A stretch of 12,552 nt of DNA from an uncultured Lachnospiraceae bacterium (GTDB lineage: Bacteria > Bacillota > Clostridia > Lachnospirales > Lachnospiraceae): NCBI GenBank assembly GCA_902783095.1, contig CACZPX010000242.1:1-12552 (forward strand), given 5' to 3'. Position numbers and translations under genes: made by a program. Below the pieces are notes generated by a model, which was not told the DNA's origin, did not search any database, and saw only the letters and a list, made by a program, of their open reading frames with translations. How positions within the stretch are numbered: the stretch's first letter is position 1; each line of letters opens with the position of its first letter. Below are positions 1-6,524 of this stretch, piece by piece.

Positions 1-619
1 CGCCGATCAGCACGGGGTTGTTCTTGGTCTTGCGGGAGAGGATACGGATCACGTTCCGGATCTCGGTATCACGCCCGATCACCGGATCCAGCTTGTTGTT
101 TCTGGCTTCCTCCACCAGGTCCTTGCCGTACTTGGACAGCACGTCGTAGGTGTCCTCCGGATCCTTGCTGGTGACGTTCCGCTCCCCGCGCAGCGCGGTC
201 ACGGCGGCGGTAAAGTCGCGGCGGGAGATGCCGAAGGTCTTCCAGAGGCTCTTCAGTTTCTCGTCCGGACGGTCCATCAGGCCCATCACCAGGTGTTCCA
301 CGGAGACGTAGTCGTCCTTCATCTTTTTGGCGGCGTCCTCGGCCGCGATCAGCGCGGCGTTCAGGGGCTGCGTCATGTACATCTGCGTCTCGCCGGATAC
401 TCTGGGTTCGGCGTTCAGCTTTTGCGTGACGGCCTGCAGCAGATCTTCGGGTTCAACGGTCATCTTCCGGAAGACCTGCGGGATAAAGCCGCCTTCCTGC
501 GACAGCAGGGCATACAGAAGATGAAGCTGTCCGATCCCGGCAGATTGGAAGCGGATGGCGGTGTCGTTCGCCTCCTGCAGTGCCTCCAGCGATTTCTGTG
601 TCAGTTTTTCAGCGTTCAT
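1..619 (-). CDS. clpB: ATP-dependent disaggregase ClpB, N-terminal part (runs off the left edge)
   Basis: ClpB is a cytoplasmic AAA+ hexamer that, with DnaK, pulls proteins out of aggregates after heat stress. The visible 206 codons cover the Clp N-domain (about residues 1-145, two Clp repeats, with QLHLLYALL at 31-39 and VSVEHLVMGL at 105-114). The linker into the first AAA+ module follows, with KYGKDL at 163-168, KLDPVIGRD at 176-184 and SRKTKNNPVLIG at 195-206. Walker A should follow just beyond the edge. The RG-x-x-x-V and PE-x-x-Y-x-x-L-x-KYG-x-DL pattern fits ClpB rather than ClpC. The ATG at 619 is preceded on the minus strand by AGAGGTG a few bases upstream, and the N-terminus aligns with the family start. 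It is divergent from the zinc-ribbon genes and has a CIRCE-like operator at 651-677, which suggests HrcA control. No defects are seen in the visible part. Confidence 0.95.
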   Translation of the reverse strand, partial: MNAEKLTQKSLEALQEANDTAIRFQSAGIGQLHLLYALLSQEGGFIPQVFRKMTVEPEDLLQAVTQKLNAEPRVSGETQMYMTQPLNAALIAAEDAAKKMKDDYVSVEHLVMGLMDRPDEKLKSLWKTFGISRRDFTAAVTALRGERNVTSKDPEDTYDVLSKYGKDLVEEARNNKLDPVIGRDTEIRNVIRILSRKTKNNPVLIG

Positions 620-650
620 CGTATCACCTCTTTCTCGATTGATTTTGGTA

Positions 651-677
651 TTAGCAGCACTCGAAACGGAGTGCTAA
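651..677 (-). promoter_or_regulatory. CIRCE-like HrcA operator upstream of clpB (rearranged right arm)
   Basis: CIRCE is the HrcA-binding inverted repeat TTAGCACTC-N9-GAGTGCTAA in front of groES or dnaK operons, and in some Firmicutes clpB. Read toward clpB, the left arm TTAGCACTC is perfect. The right side reads GAGTGCTGCTAA after only six spacer bases, as if the spacer lost three bases and GCT was duplicated inside the arm. The total stays exactly 27 bp. The element sits about 30 bases upstream of the clpB start codon, where repressor binding would block transcription. No convincing -35/-10 pair for clpB could be assigned. The call as a CIRCE derivative is strong. Whether HrcA still binds it is inference. 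Confidence 0.75.
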
Positions 678-831
678 TTTCATGCTCACAGTGTATCTCA
701 TATTTGTGAACAATCTGTGTCGTATCGGGAGAAATCAGCACTTTTGTGCAGAATTTTTCTGGAATGGGAGAAAAAACAGGCCGTTTGCACCTTCTTCGCA
801 TGGGAAAGATATAGATGTCATTAACAAATCA

Positions 832-840
832 TGGTATGAT
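832..840 (+). promoter_or_regulatory. Putative extended -10 promoter for the first zinc-ribbon gene
   Basis: TGGTATGAT matches the extended -10 form TGnTATAAT with one mismatch in the hexamer. No good -35 lies 16-18 bases upstream, which is tolerated by extended -10 promoters. Transcription would begin near 847 and leave a leader of roughly 60 bases before the ATG at 910. This call rests on motif match and position only. Confidence 0.4.
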
Positions 841-893
841 ATTCAACACAAGACAAATTGCGCATTATTGTTTGACCACGGCGTTTTTCATTC

Positions 894-901
894 AAAGGAG
901 G
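894..901 (+). promoter_or_regulatory. Ribosome binding site fixing the start at 910
   Basis: AAAGGAGG is a near-perfect Shine-Dalgarno sequence eight bases before the ATG at 910. It rules out the in-frame ATG at 682, which lies upstream of the promoter-like element and would add non-conserved sequence ahead of the zinc-ribbon start. Confidence 0.85.
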
Positions 902-909
902 TCGATCCC

Positions 910-1680
910 ATGAAATGTACATGCGGGGCTATCATACCTGAAGGAGCCTCTTTCTTTGCCGCCTGCGGGCGGGCTGTCCCGAAAACATTGGCCGATCTGC
1001 AGCCCGTGTCATATGGACAGGATCTGACTGATGCCCAAAACAACGGTTTCCCGGGCGGCCCAGGCCACTTGGATCCTGCCGCCGTGACGCTCGGAGAGGA
1101 CGGAAAGTATCGTTGGTTTTATTCCGTCAATCTCTACAAGAATCCGACGTTTCTGTGGCTTGTGTGGAAGATATTTTTCTTTATCATTCTCGGTATTTTC
1201 TGTATTTTTACCATTGTCGATCTCATAGACTGGGGCGGCTTCGATGCAGAGAGGTTTCTGAACACATTCAGGATCATGGGTTATTTTCTGCTGGGGATGA
1301 CGGTCCTTGTCGTGCTCAGCTACCTGATCTATGCCCGAATCATGGGCGGACGGTATATCGCCGTATTTGAAATGGACGGGAAGGGACTGCTCCACAAACA
1401 GATCACGGTCCAGGCAAAAAAGGCCAAAGGCATCGGCTCCGCGGCGATCCTGGCCGGTGCCCTGTCCGGCAGCATTTCGACCGCCGCGGCCGGCATGAGC
1501 GCCCGGCGGACCGAAATGTATTCCGACTATAAGAAGGTAAGAAAGATCAGGGCTTATCCGCGCAGGAACCTGATCAAGATCAACAATAAGCTTCAGCACA
1601 ACCGGGCCTATGTTCCGGGCGAGAGTTTCCTGTTCGTGGCCGATTATCTGAAGCAGCACTGCCCGCAGGCAAGGAAGTAA
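910..1680 (+). CDS. Two-helix membrane protein with an incomplete N-terminal zinc ribbon, function unknown
   Basis: The 256-residue product starts MKCTCGAIIPEGA, the usual opening of a short zinc-ribbon domain. However, the first knuckle is C-x-C (C3, C5) and the second has only C19, with F16 where the first cysteine is expected. Two hydrophobic helices follow, at about 81-103 and 120-142. A mostly soluble C-terminal part then contains a small-residue-rich stretch at 174-196, followed by a pattern of short strands (YSDYKKVRKI at 204-213, RNLIKINNKL at 219-228) and a last helix at 239-250. That end resembles a bacterial PH-like fold, which is inference. Similar zinc-ribbon proteins occur in Lachnospiraceae, as far as I recall, without known function. 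The next gene starts 66 bases later and also begins with a zinc ribbon, so the two are probably cotranscribed. The gene is real judging by its start signals, but the role is unknown. Confidence 0.85.
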   Translation: MKCTCGAIIPEGASFFAACGRAVPKTLADLQPVSYGQDLTDAQNNGFPGGPGHLDPAAVTLGEDGKYRWFYSVNLYKNPTFLWLVWKIFFFIILGIFCIFTIVDLIDWGGFDAERFLNTFRIMGYFLLGMTVLVVLSYLIYARIMGGRYIAVFEMDGKGLLHKQITVQAKKAKGIGSAAILAGALSGSISTAAAGMSARRTEMYSDYKKVRKIRAYPRRNLIKINNKLQHNRAYVPGESFLFVADYLKQHCPQARK

Positions 1681-1733
1681 TCCGCGGGACGGACCGGGTC
1701 CGCAGCAGCGGAGCCCGGGCGGGACGAAACGGG

Positions 1734-1741
1734 AAAGGAGG
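1734..1741 (+). promoter_or_regulatory. Ribosome binding site of the large zinc-ribbon gene
   Basis: AAAGGAGG lies five bases before the ATG at 1747 and has the same sequence as the site of the preceding gene. It supports translation starting exactly at the zinc-ribbon methionine. Confidence 0.85.
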
Positions 1742-1746
1742 AGCAC

Positions 1747-4700
1747 ATGGCAAACTTCTGTTATAAATGCGGGGTGCCGACAGACCCGAAGGATACATTC
1801 TGCAGAAAGTGCGGCGTGACGCTGAAAAACGCGCAGGAAGCGGCGCCGCAAAACCGCACGCAGGCGTTTATCGAAAACAGGCGCAGGCAGATGCTGCAAC
1901 AGAATCAGCCCGTCCGACAGCCGTTTTATCCGAACGGAGCCGCGGGTCCCATACCCCCGGCTGCAAAGTACCGGGGGAGGAAACGGGGCGGGAAGGCCGT
2001 TGTGGCCATCATCCTCGTGATCGCCCTTCTGGGCGGGGTCCTGTTCACAGGTTTTTATAAGCCGGGATTTTTTGTCCGCGTTGACGATCCCGAGGCCCTG
2101 TACGGGACCACGCCGCATGAGGAAACGGAAGACCCCGGCAGCACGGACAACGTGACGGACGCCCTTTCGCATTCGGTGTACGAAAGCACCGATTGGGAGG
2201 AACTGGATTACAGTGCGCTGGCCGAACAGCAGGACGCGGGGGTATCGACGGATCCGGCGGCATGCAGTCTGCGTTTTGACGATCAGGCGGTCGCGAACGC
2301 AAAGGAACAGAGCGCCGCGGTGTCCGAAGCAAACGCGGCGGCCGATTTCGGCGACGTCAAGGTGAACATAAAGGGCTGGAACCTCGACAACCCGGAGGAC
2401 ACGCTGTCCGTAAAGGATCTGGGGGAGATCTCGGAAGGAGAAGGCGGCTGGAGCATCATCGGCTATGATTTTTCGCTGGCCTCCGGACAGAATACCTTTG
2501 ACACCAACGTTGAGATCACGATCCCGCGCACCGCGACCGCGGACGAGGTCGGGACCTGCGTGACGTTCAATGAGGAAACGCAGCAGTGGGAGGAGATTTA
2601 CGCAAAGATCAGCGAGGACGGAAAGAGCTATCTGATCAAGACGGACCACTTCTCGATCAAAGGAGAAAAGAAACTGAAGTATGTCTACTCCGGCGGTACG
2701 CTTGCAAAAGAGGAGAAGACGGTCGAGATCGACAACGGCTTGTTTCACGAACGCTATGATCCGAAGAAGGGGACCAGAATGCAGTCCTGCGTCTTTGCAG
2801 ACCGGGATCTGCTCTGGGCCATGTATCTGGCAAAAGAAGGCAACACCATCCAGGAACTGATGTCCTCCATACAGGAGCTGAAGAGTCTGGACGTGAACGC
2901 CCTGAAGCACCAGGCGGCCGACGAGCGCGATGCGGCCTGCCTGTTCATCGGGACTGCCGGGGGAATGGACAATCTGAACACCCTGATGGGCAACATCGGA
3001 TACGACGCCCCGTTTCTGGGAACATACCTGACGGCGGCGGATGTGGCGCTGAACCTGATGAATGTCCAGGCAACGGCCATGGAGAGTGAAAAACCGTATC
3101 TGGAAGCGCTTTGGGATGCCATCGACAAGCAGCAGCAGAGCCTCGGCAACTCGATCATCACCGCGTCGTTGAGCCTCGCCGCGTCAGCGGCATACGGCAA
3201 CTGGGTAGGCGCGCTGGTCGGGACCGTGATGTGGGGCACGACCTACGTCATCGACAAGGCGATGGAACCTGCAGCCTGGGACGTGACGGATACGCCGGAA
3301 TGGTCGGACTTATACAAGGTGTTCTATCTGACATCCGGGGCAAAGGTCACCTGCGGTTCCAGCAATGCGAAGGCGGCGATCGAAAGCGGTCAGTACACCT
3401 ACGCGTCCATGAAACGGCCTTCGGCGTTTACAAAGGAGGAGTGGGCGGAGCTCTCCAAGGTGATCAACAAGAAGCCGCTCCGTGTGGAAGAAGTGTATGA
3501 TGAGGAGGCAGGCGTCTACCGCTACGACTTCATCAATTTTGCGCCGGCTTTTGCGAAGATCATCGAATTGTTCTATGAGAAACCGTATCAGATGGAAGGG
3601 GCGTTCGAGGCGTTTTACGCTTCCTACGCCAACGCCATGTGGAACCTGCCTGACAAGAACCTCTACAATTTTGTCAAGTACCAGTGCGAGCTGGGTGCCG
3701 GGACCGAGTATTTCGAGGAGGAATTCACCGCCGCAGGCGGTATTCTGCGGCCCCTTGAGGAGGAGCGCACCGTCTGGCGGGAGGATATGATCTCCCTGGT
3801 CCGCGCCCGCACCGCCGAGCAGCTGGAAGACGCTTTTGATATGGCCTTAAACAAGACCTACAGCCAGATCACGCAGAACATGAACCGTCTGGAGAGCCTT
3901 TTAAACACCAGGCTGGTGTTCCATGTTGTGGATGAATCGCTCCTGCCCGGACAGACGTTCAAAGATTCCATTTACTGTAAGGACTGGCAGAAGATCGAGG
4001 AAAACGAGCCCTATTACCCGAAAAACAACAAGGATCACAGCGGGGGCTATGACGATCCCGAACTGGTGACGCCTATGCGTTTTGTCTGCGACGGCCCGCT
4101 TTTTAAACCGATGGAGGGCGTTAAGTCGGAGGACGGCAGTATCGCCAACGTATCGATCCCTTACACGGAATACTATCCCTATGTTCCGGATTTCCTGCCC
4201 CGGGCGAAAAAGAATCAGAAGGATGACGTCGTCTACACCTGCACCCTGTACCACTACCTGATGATGGACGCGCCGAAGCAGATGCTTTTTAAAGATTGCA
4301 GCGATCCGAAAAAGTATATGGAGATCGAGGGGGTACTGGCCGACATCGAGATCCCCGAGATCAAAGAGGGAATGCGTTCGGTGGACGTGATCGTCCGCAT
4401 CGGCGACGGAAACGAGATAAGCAAACTGGAGGGCTATTGGGGGCCTGCCCCGAACGGCACGCCCTATGAAAAGAAGGAGTCCGGGTCCGTCAACCTGATC
4501 ATCGAAAACGGCGGCAGGAACAACACCTTCCTGTCCGAACTGAAGACGCAGCCGGCCTGTTCCTATCATGAAGGCGGAGACAGCGGGGACAGCAAGTTCG
4601 TCTATACCAGAAACGCAAAAAAGGAAGGGGAAAAGCAGACCGGCATCCTGACCATCTGGAAGCCGAATGCCTACCCGGATGAAAAGCTCTCATTCACCGT

Positions 4701-5346
4701 GGAGGAGGTGGAACGTAACGTTATCTTCCTGAAGGAGTGGAACCTGTATCTGATGCGGTGGGACGCACCGGCAGGGGACTATTCGCTCACCGTGGAAAGG
4801 GATCAATGGCTGGACGCCGGCAAGGTCCGCATCCCGGACGCAAGCTTGAAGGTCGAGGATGACGGCACCGTGACGCTCACCGTTCCGGGGGTATCGGGCT
4901 ACAAGTACGAAGACAGGGGGGAAAAGAGCACAACAAGCTATAAGGTGAGCCGCGGCCAGTTCGTCCTGAAGGCGCAGAAGAGCAGCATGCAGGATATCCC
5001 GTACGGGTATGATGATGCCATCGGAAAGGTCTTCACGATCACCTCTGCCGACTCGTTTGACTGCGACAAGGAGCGTGTCTACAAGCCGGCCAGCGAAAAG
5101 GGAAACAGCTCGACCACTACGGAGCATCGCCGGATTCACAGCGCCAGGATCTCGCGCGGGGCGGAGGAAGACGCGGCGTGCGCGTACATCGTGCTGTACT
5201 ACGACTGCAAGGACACCTCGAAGCTCCGGTTCGTACAGGTCTATCTTGTCGCAAAGAGCGATAGCCGGACCACGCGTGACGGAAAAGAAAAAACGAACAC
5301 CAAAGACGGCGATATCACGTACTATATGCAGATGAGCGTCAAGTAG
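1747..5346 (+). CDS. Large zinc-ribbon, membrane-anchored extracytoplasmic protein, function unknown
   Basis: The 1199-residue product has a complete zinc ribbon (C5, C8, C19, C22) and a Gln/Pro-rich linker. A basic stretch (KYRGRKRGGK, 74-83) then leads into one membrane helix at about 84-103. The positive-inside rule puts the ribbon in the cytoplasm and the remaining ~1,100 residues outside. Outside come an acidic linker and a beta-sandwich-like domain at about 200-304, ending TDHFSIKG, a motif style common in Firmicute surface proteins. A helical region at about 330-560 contains a Gly/Ala-rich hydrophobic stretch at about 470-500. After that lie a mixed region and a beta-rich C-terminal third. 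I see no catalytic motif, sortase signal or cell-wall repeat. The gene lies 66 bases after the small zinc-ribbon gene and ends at a strong terminator, so the pair forms one unit. A stress-sensing or envelope role is possible because of the divergent clpB neighbour, but that is speculation. Confidence 0.9.
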   Translation: MANFCYKCGVPTDPKDTFCRKCGVTLKNAQEAAPQNRTQAFIENRRRQMLQQNQPVRQPFYPNGAAGPIPPAAKYRGRKRGGKAVVAIILVIALLGGVLFTGFYKPGFFVRVDDPEALYGTTPHEETEDPGSTDNVTDALSHSVYESTDWEELDYSALAEQQDAGVSTDPAACSLRFDDQAVANAKEQSAAVSEANAAADFGDVKVNIKGWNLDNPEDTLSVKDLGEISEGEGGWSIIGYDFSLASGQNTFDTNVEITIPRTATADEVGTCVTFNEETQQWEEIYAKISEDGKSYLIKTDHFSIKGEKKLKYVYSGGTLAKEEKTVEIDNGLFHERYDPKKGTRMQSCVFADRDLLWAMYLAKEGNTIQELMSSIQELKSLDVNALKHQAADERDAACLFIGTAGGMDNLNTLMGNIGYDAPFLGTYLTAADVALNLMNVQATAMESEKPYLEALWDAIDKQQQSLGNSIITASLSLAASAAYGNWVGALVGTVMWGTTYVIDKAMEPAAWDVTDTPEWSDLYKVFYLTSGAKVTCGSSNAKAAIESGQYTYASMKRPSAFTKEEWAELSKVINKKPLRVEEVYDEEAGVYRYDFINFAPAFAKIIELFYEKPYQMEGAFEAFYASYANAMWNLPDKNLYNFVKYQCELGAGTEYFEEEFTAAGGILRPLEEERTVWREDMISLVRARTAEQLEDAFDMALNKTYSQITQNMNRLESLLNTRLVFHVVDESLLPGQTFKDSIYCKDWQKIEENEPYYPKNNKDHSGGYDDPELVTPMRFVCDGPLFKPMEGVKSEDGSIANVSIPYTEYYPYVPDFLPRAKKNQKDDVVYTCTLYHYLMMDAPKQMLFKDCSDPKKYMEIEGVLADIEIPEIKEGMRSVDVIVRIGDGNEISKLEGYWGPAPNGTPYEKKESGSVNLIIENGGRNNTFLSELKTQPACSYHEGGDSGDSKFVYTRNAKKEGEKQTGILTIWKPNAYPDEKLSFTVEEVERNVIFLKEWNLYLMRWDAPAGDYSLTVERDQWLDAGKVRIPDASLKVEDDGTVTLTVPGVSGYKYEDRGEKSTTSYKVSRGQFVLKAQKSSMQDIPYGYDDAIGKVFTITSADSFDCDKERVYKPASEKGNSSTTTEHRRIHSARISRGAEEDAACAYIVLYYDCKDTSKLRFVQVYLVAKSDSRTTRDGKEKTNTKDGDITYYMQMSVK

Positions 5347-5363
5347 CCGGCTGCCCGGCAAAC

Positions 5364-5414
5364 AGACCTCTTTTGAAGGAATTTTACCTCAAAAGAGGTC
5401 TATTTTAGTTTTTT
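5364..5414 (+). terminator. Intrinsic terminator after the zinc-ribbon unit
   Basis: A perfect 13-bp inverted repeat (left arm AGACCTCTTTTGA at 5364-5376, right arm 5389-5401) encloses a 12-base loop. It is followed by a T-rich run ending in six T at 5409-5414. It lies 18 bases after the stop codon of the large gene. There is no matching T-run for the minus strand, so it looks one-directional. It separates the zinc-ribbon unit from the asparaginase cluster. Confidence 0.93.
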
Positions 5415-5416
5415 GC

Positions 5417-5445
5417 AAGACATTGCTCCGGTTTGGTGGTATAAT
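5417..5445 (+). promoter_or_regulatory. Promoter of the asparaginase-gpsA cluster
   Basis: A perfect -10 hexamer TATAAT at 5440-5445 has AAGACA (four of six matches to TTGACA) exactly 17 bases upstream at 5417-5422. Transcription would start near 5452, so the in-frame ATG at 5423 cannot be the start codon. The -35 begins three bases after the T-run of the preceding terminator. No operator or riboswitch is evident in the short leader. Confidence 0.8.
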
Positions 5446-5476
5446 ACTTTGGAATTATGTCCAACGGAATATGGAA

Positions 5477-5484
5477 GAAGGAGG
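5477..5484 (+). promoter_or_regulatory. Ribosome binding site fixing the asparaginase start at 5492
   Basis: GAAGGAGG lies seven bases before the ATG at 5492. The alternative in-frame ATG at 5471 has no such site and would add seven residues not expected from the family. Confidence 0.85.
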
Positions 5485-5491
5485 ACCTGGC

Positions 5492-6499
5492 ATGGAAACC
5501 CTTTTGCACATAGAACTGCCTGACATACAGAATCCCGGCACCGTGGTGGTGCTTGCCACCGGCGGAACCATTGCGGGCGTGGGCGAGTTCGGAAAGAGCA
5601 CGGTCTATTCGTCCGGACAGATCTCCGGCGACGACCTGCTGGCGGCTATACCGCAGATCCGCAGCGTGGCGGACGTTGTGACTGTTCAGGTGTGCAACAT
5701 CAATTCGGACGACATCACGGACGCGCACTGGATCCGCATCACAAGGCTGATCAACCTGCTTTCGCAGGACAAAAACGTGGCCGGCTTTGTGATCACGCAC
5801 GGGACCGACACCATGGAGGAGACGGCGTATTTCCTGAACCTCACGGTGAAGACCCACAAGCCCGTGGTGCTGACCGGCTCCATGCGGCCGTCCACCGCGT
5901 TTTCCGCGGACGGTCCCATGAACCTGTACCAGGCCATCTGCGTGGCGGCGGACCCCGTCTCCTGCGGGCGCGGCGTGCTGATGGTGTTCTCGGACATCGT
6001 CTACTCGGCCCGCTCGGTGATCAAGGCGAGCACCTATTCCATGACGGCCATGTCCGGCGGGACCTTCGGGGCCATCGGCATCGTCCGGGACGGTGAAGTG
6101 TTCTTTTACGAGACCACGTCCAAGCGGCACACCGTGGACACGGAATTCGACGTCTCGGATATCGATGAACTGCCGCGGGTGTCCATCGTCTACTTCCACG
6201 CGGACGCGGACGTGCGGCTGCTCTCGTTTGCGGCGGCCGTTTCGGAGGGCCTGGTCCTGGCGGGCGCCGGCGCGGGAGAGTACAGTTTAAAATACAAGGA
6301 TGAGGTGGAGCGCATCGGCATCCCGGTGGTGGTGAGCTCCCGCATAGACGACGGCATCATCACGCAGCGCTCGCTTTTATGTCCCACCACGGTGGCGGCC
6401 AACAACCTGCAGCCGCAGAAGGCGGCCGTACTGCTGCGCCTGGCGCTGACAAAGACAAAGGATCACGGCGAACTCGTACGGATCTTTGAAACATACTGA
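5492..6499 (+). CDS. ansB: L-asparaginase, type II-like, no signal peptide
   Basis: This enzyme hydrolyses L-asparagine to aspartate and ammonia. The 335-residue product carries both active-site motifs: TGGTIAG at 23-29 with the nucleophile T26, and THGTDTMEET at 102-111 with the T105/D106 pair. The catalytic lysine is probably K178 in the ARSVIK segment. The stretches RPSTAFSADGPMNLYQA and QPQKAAVLLRLALTKTKD also match the type II family, equivalent to E. coli AnsB. Unlike periplasmic AnsB there is no hydrophobic leader: the N-terminus is METLLHIELPDIQNPG and goes straight into the first strand. A cytoplasmic location is therefore likely. The length is normal for a mature enzyme. It is the first gene behind the promoter at 5417-5445, and lgt follows after 25 bases. 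The family is certain. The symbol follows sequence resemblance, not proven orthology. Confidence 0.93.
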   Translation: METLLHIELPDIQNPGTVVVLATGGTIAGVGEFGKSTVYSSGQISGDDLLAAIPQIRSVADVVTVQVCNINSDDITDAHWIRITRLINLLSQDKNVAGFVITHGTDTMEETAYFLNLTVKTHKPVVLTGSMRPSTAFSADGPMNLYQAICVAADPVSCGRGVLMVFSDIVYSARSVIKASTYSMTAMSGGTFGAIGIVRDGEVFFYETTSKRHTVDTEFDVSDIDELPRVSIVYFHADADVRLLSFAAAVSEGLVLAGAGAGEYSLKYKDEVERIGIPVVVSSRIDDGIITQRSLLCPTTVAANNLQPQKAAVLLRLALTKTKDHGELVRIFETY

Positions 6500-6524
6500 A
6501 ACGACAAAGGGAGAAGAGATCATT

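Larger units (their letters stand above)
620..909. other. Divergent intergenic region between clpB and the zinc-ribbon genes
   Basis: This 290-base stretch is visibly more AT-rich than the rest of the window. It carries the clpB ribosome binding site and the CIRCE-like element at its left end, and an extended -10 plus ribosome binding site for the rightward gene at its right end. Between about 680 and 830 I see no conserved gene, tRNA or riboswitch-like structure. There is only a short GCAC-TTTT-GTGC hairpin near 737-748, too small to call a terminator. Confidence 0.6.

Noticed and set aside
735..765. Short GCAC/GTGC hairpin followed by T's, as a possible terminator or small RNA end.
   Set aside because: The stem is only four bases and there is no upstream gene on that strand to terminate.
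682..909. Upstream extension of the first zinc-ribbon gene to the ATG at 682.
   Set aside because: It begins upstream of the promoter-like element and lacks a ribosome binding site. The conserved zinc-ribbon start at 910 has a near-perfect one.
1690..1702. CGGAC/GTCCG hairpin between the two zinc-ribbon genes.
   Set aside because: It has a five-base stem and a three-base loop with no following T-run, in a GC-rich gap. It is not distinguishable from chance and not a terminator.
1009..2910. A 633-codon open frame on the minus strand across both zinc-ribbon genes.
   Set aside because: It lies antisense to two genes with strong ribosome binding sites and recognisable domains. Its translation is a low-information His/Arg/Val/Leu-rich shadow with no family motif, as expected in GC-rich DNA.
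5423..5491. Longer asparaginase starting at 5423.
   Set aside because: That ATG lies inside the -35 to -10 spacer of the promoter, upstream of the expected transcript start.
6486..6524. Longer lgt starting at 6486 within the end of asparaginase.
   Set aside because: The family N-terminus aligns at 6525, which has its own AAAGGGAG. The extra 13 residues are polar and not family-like.
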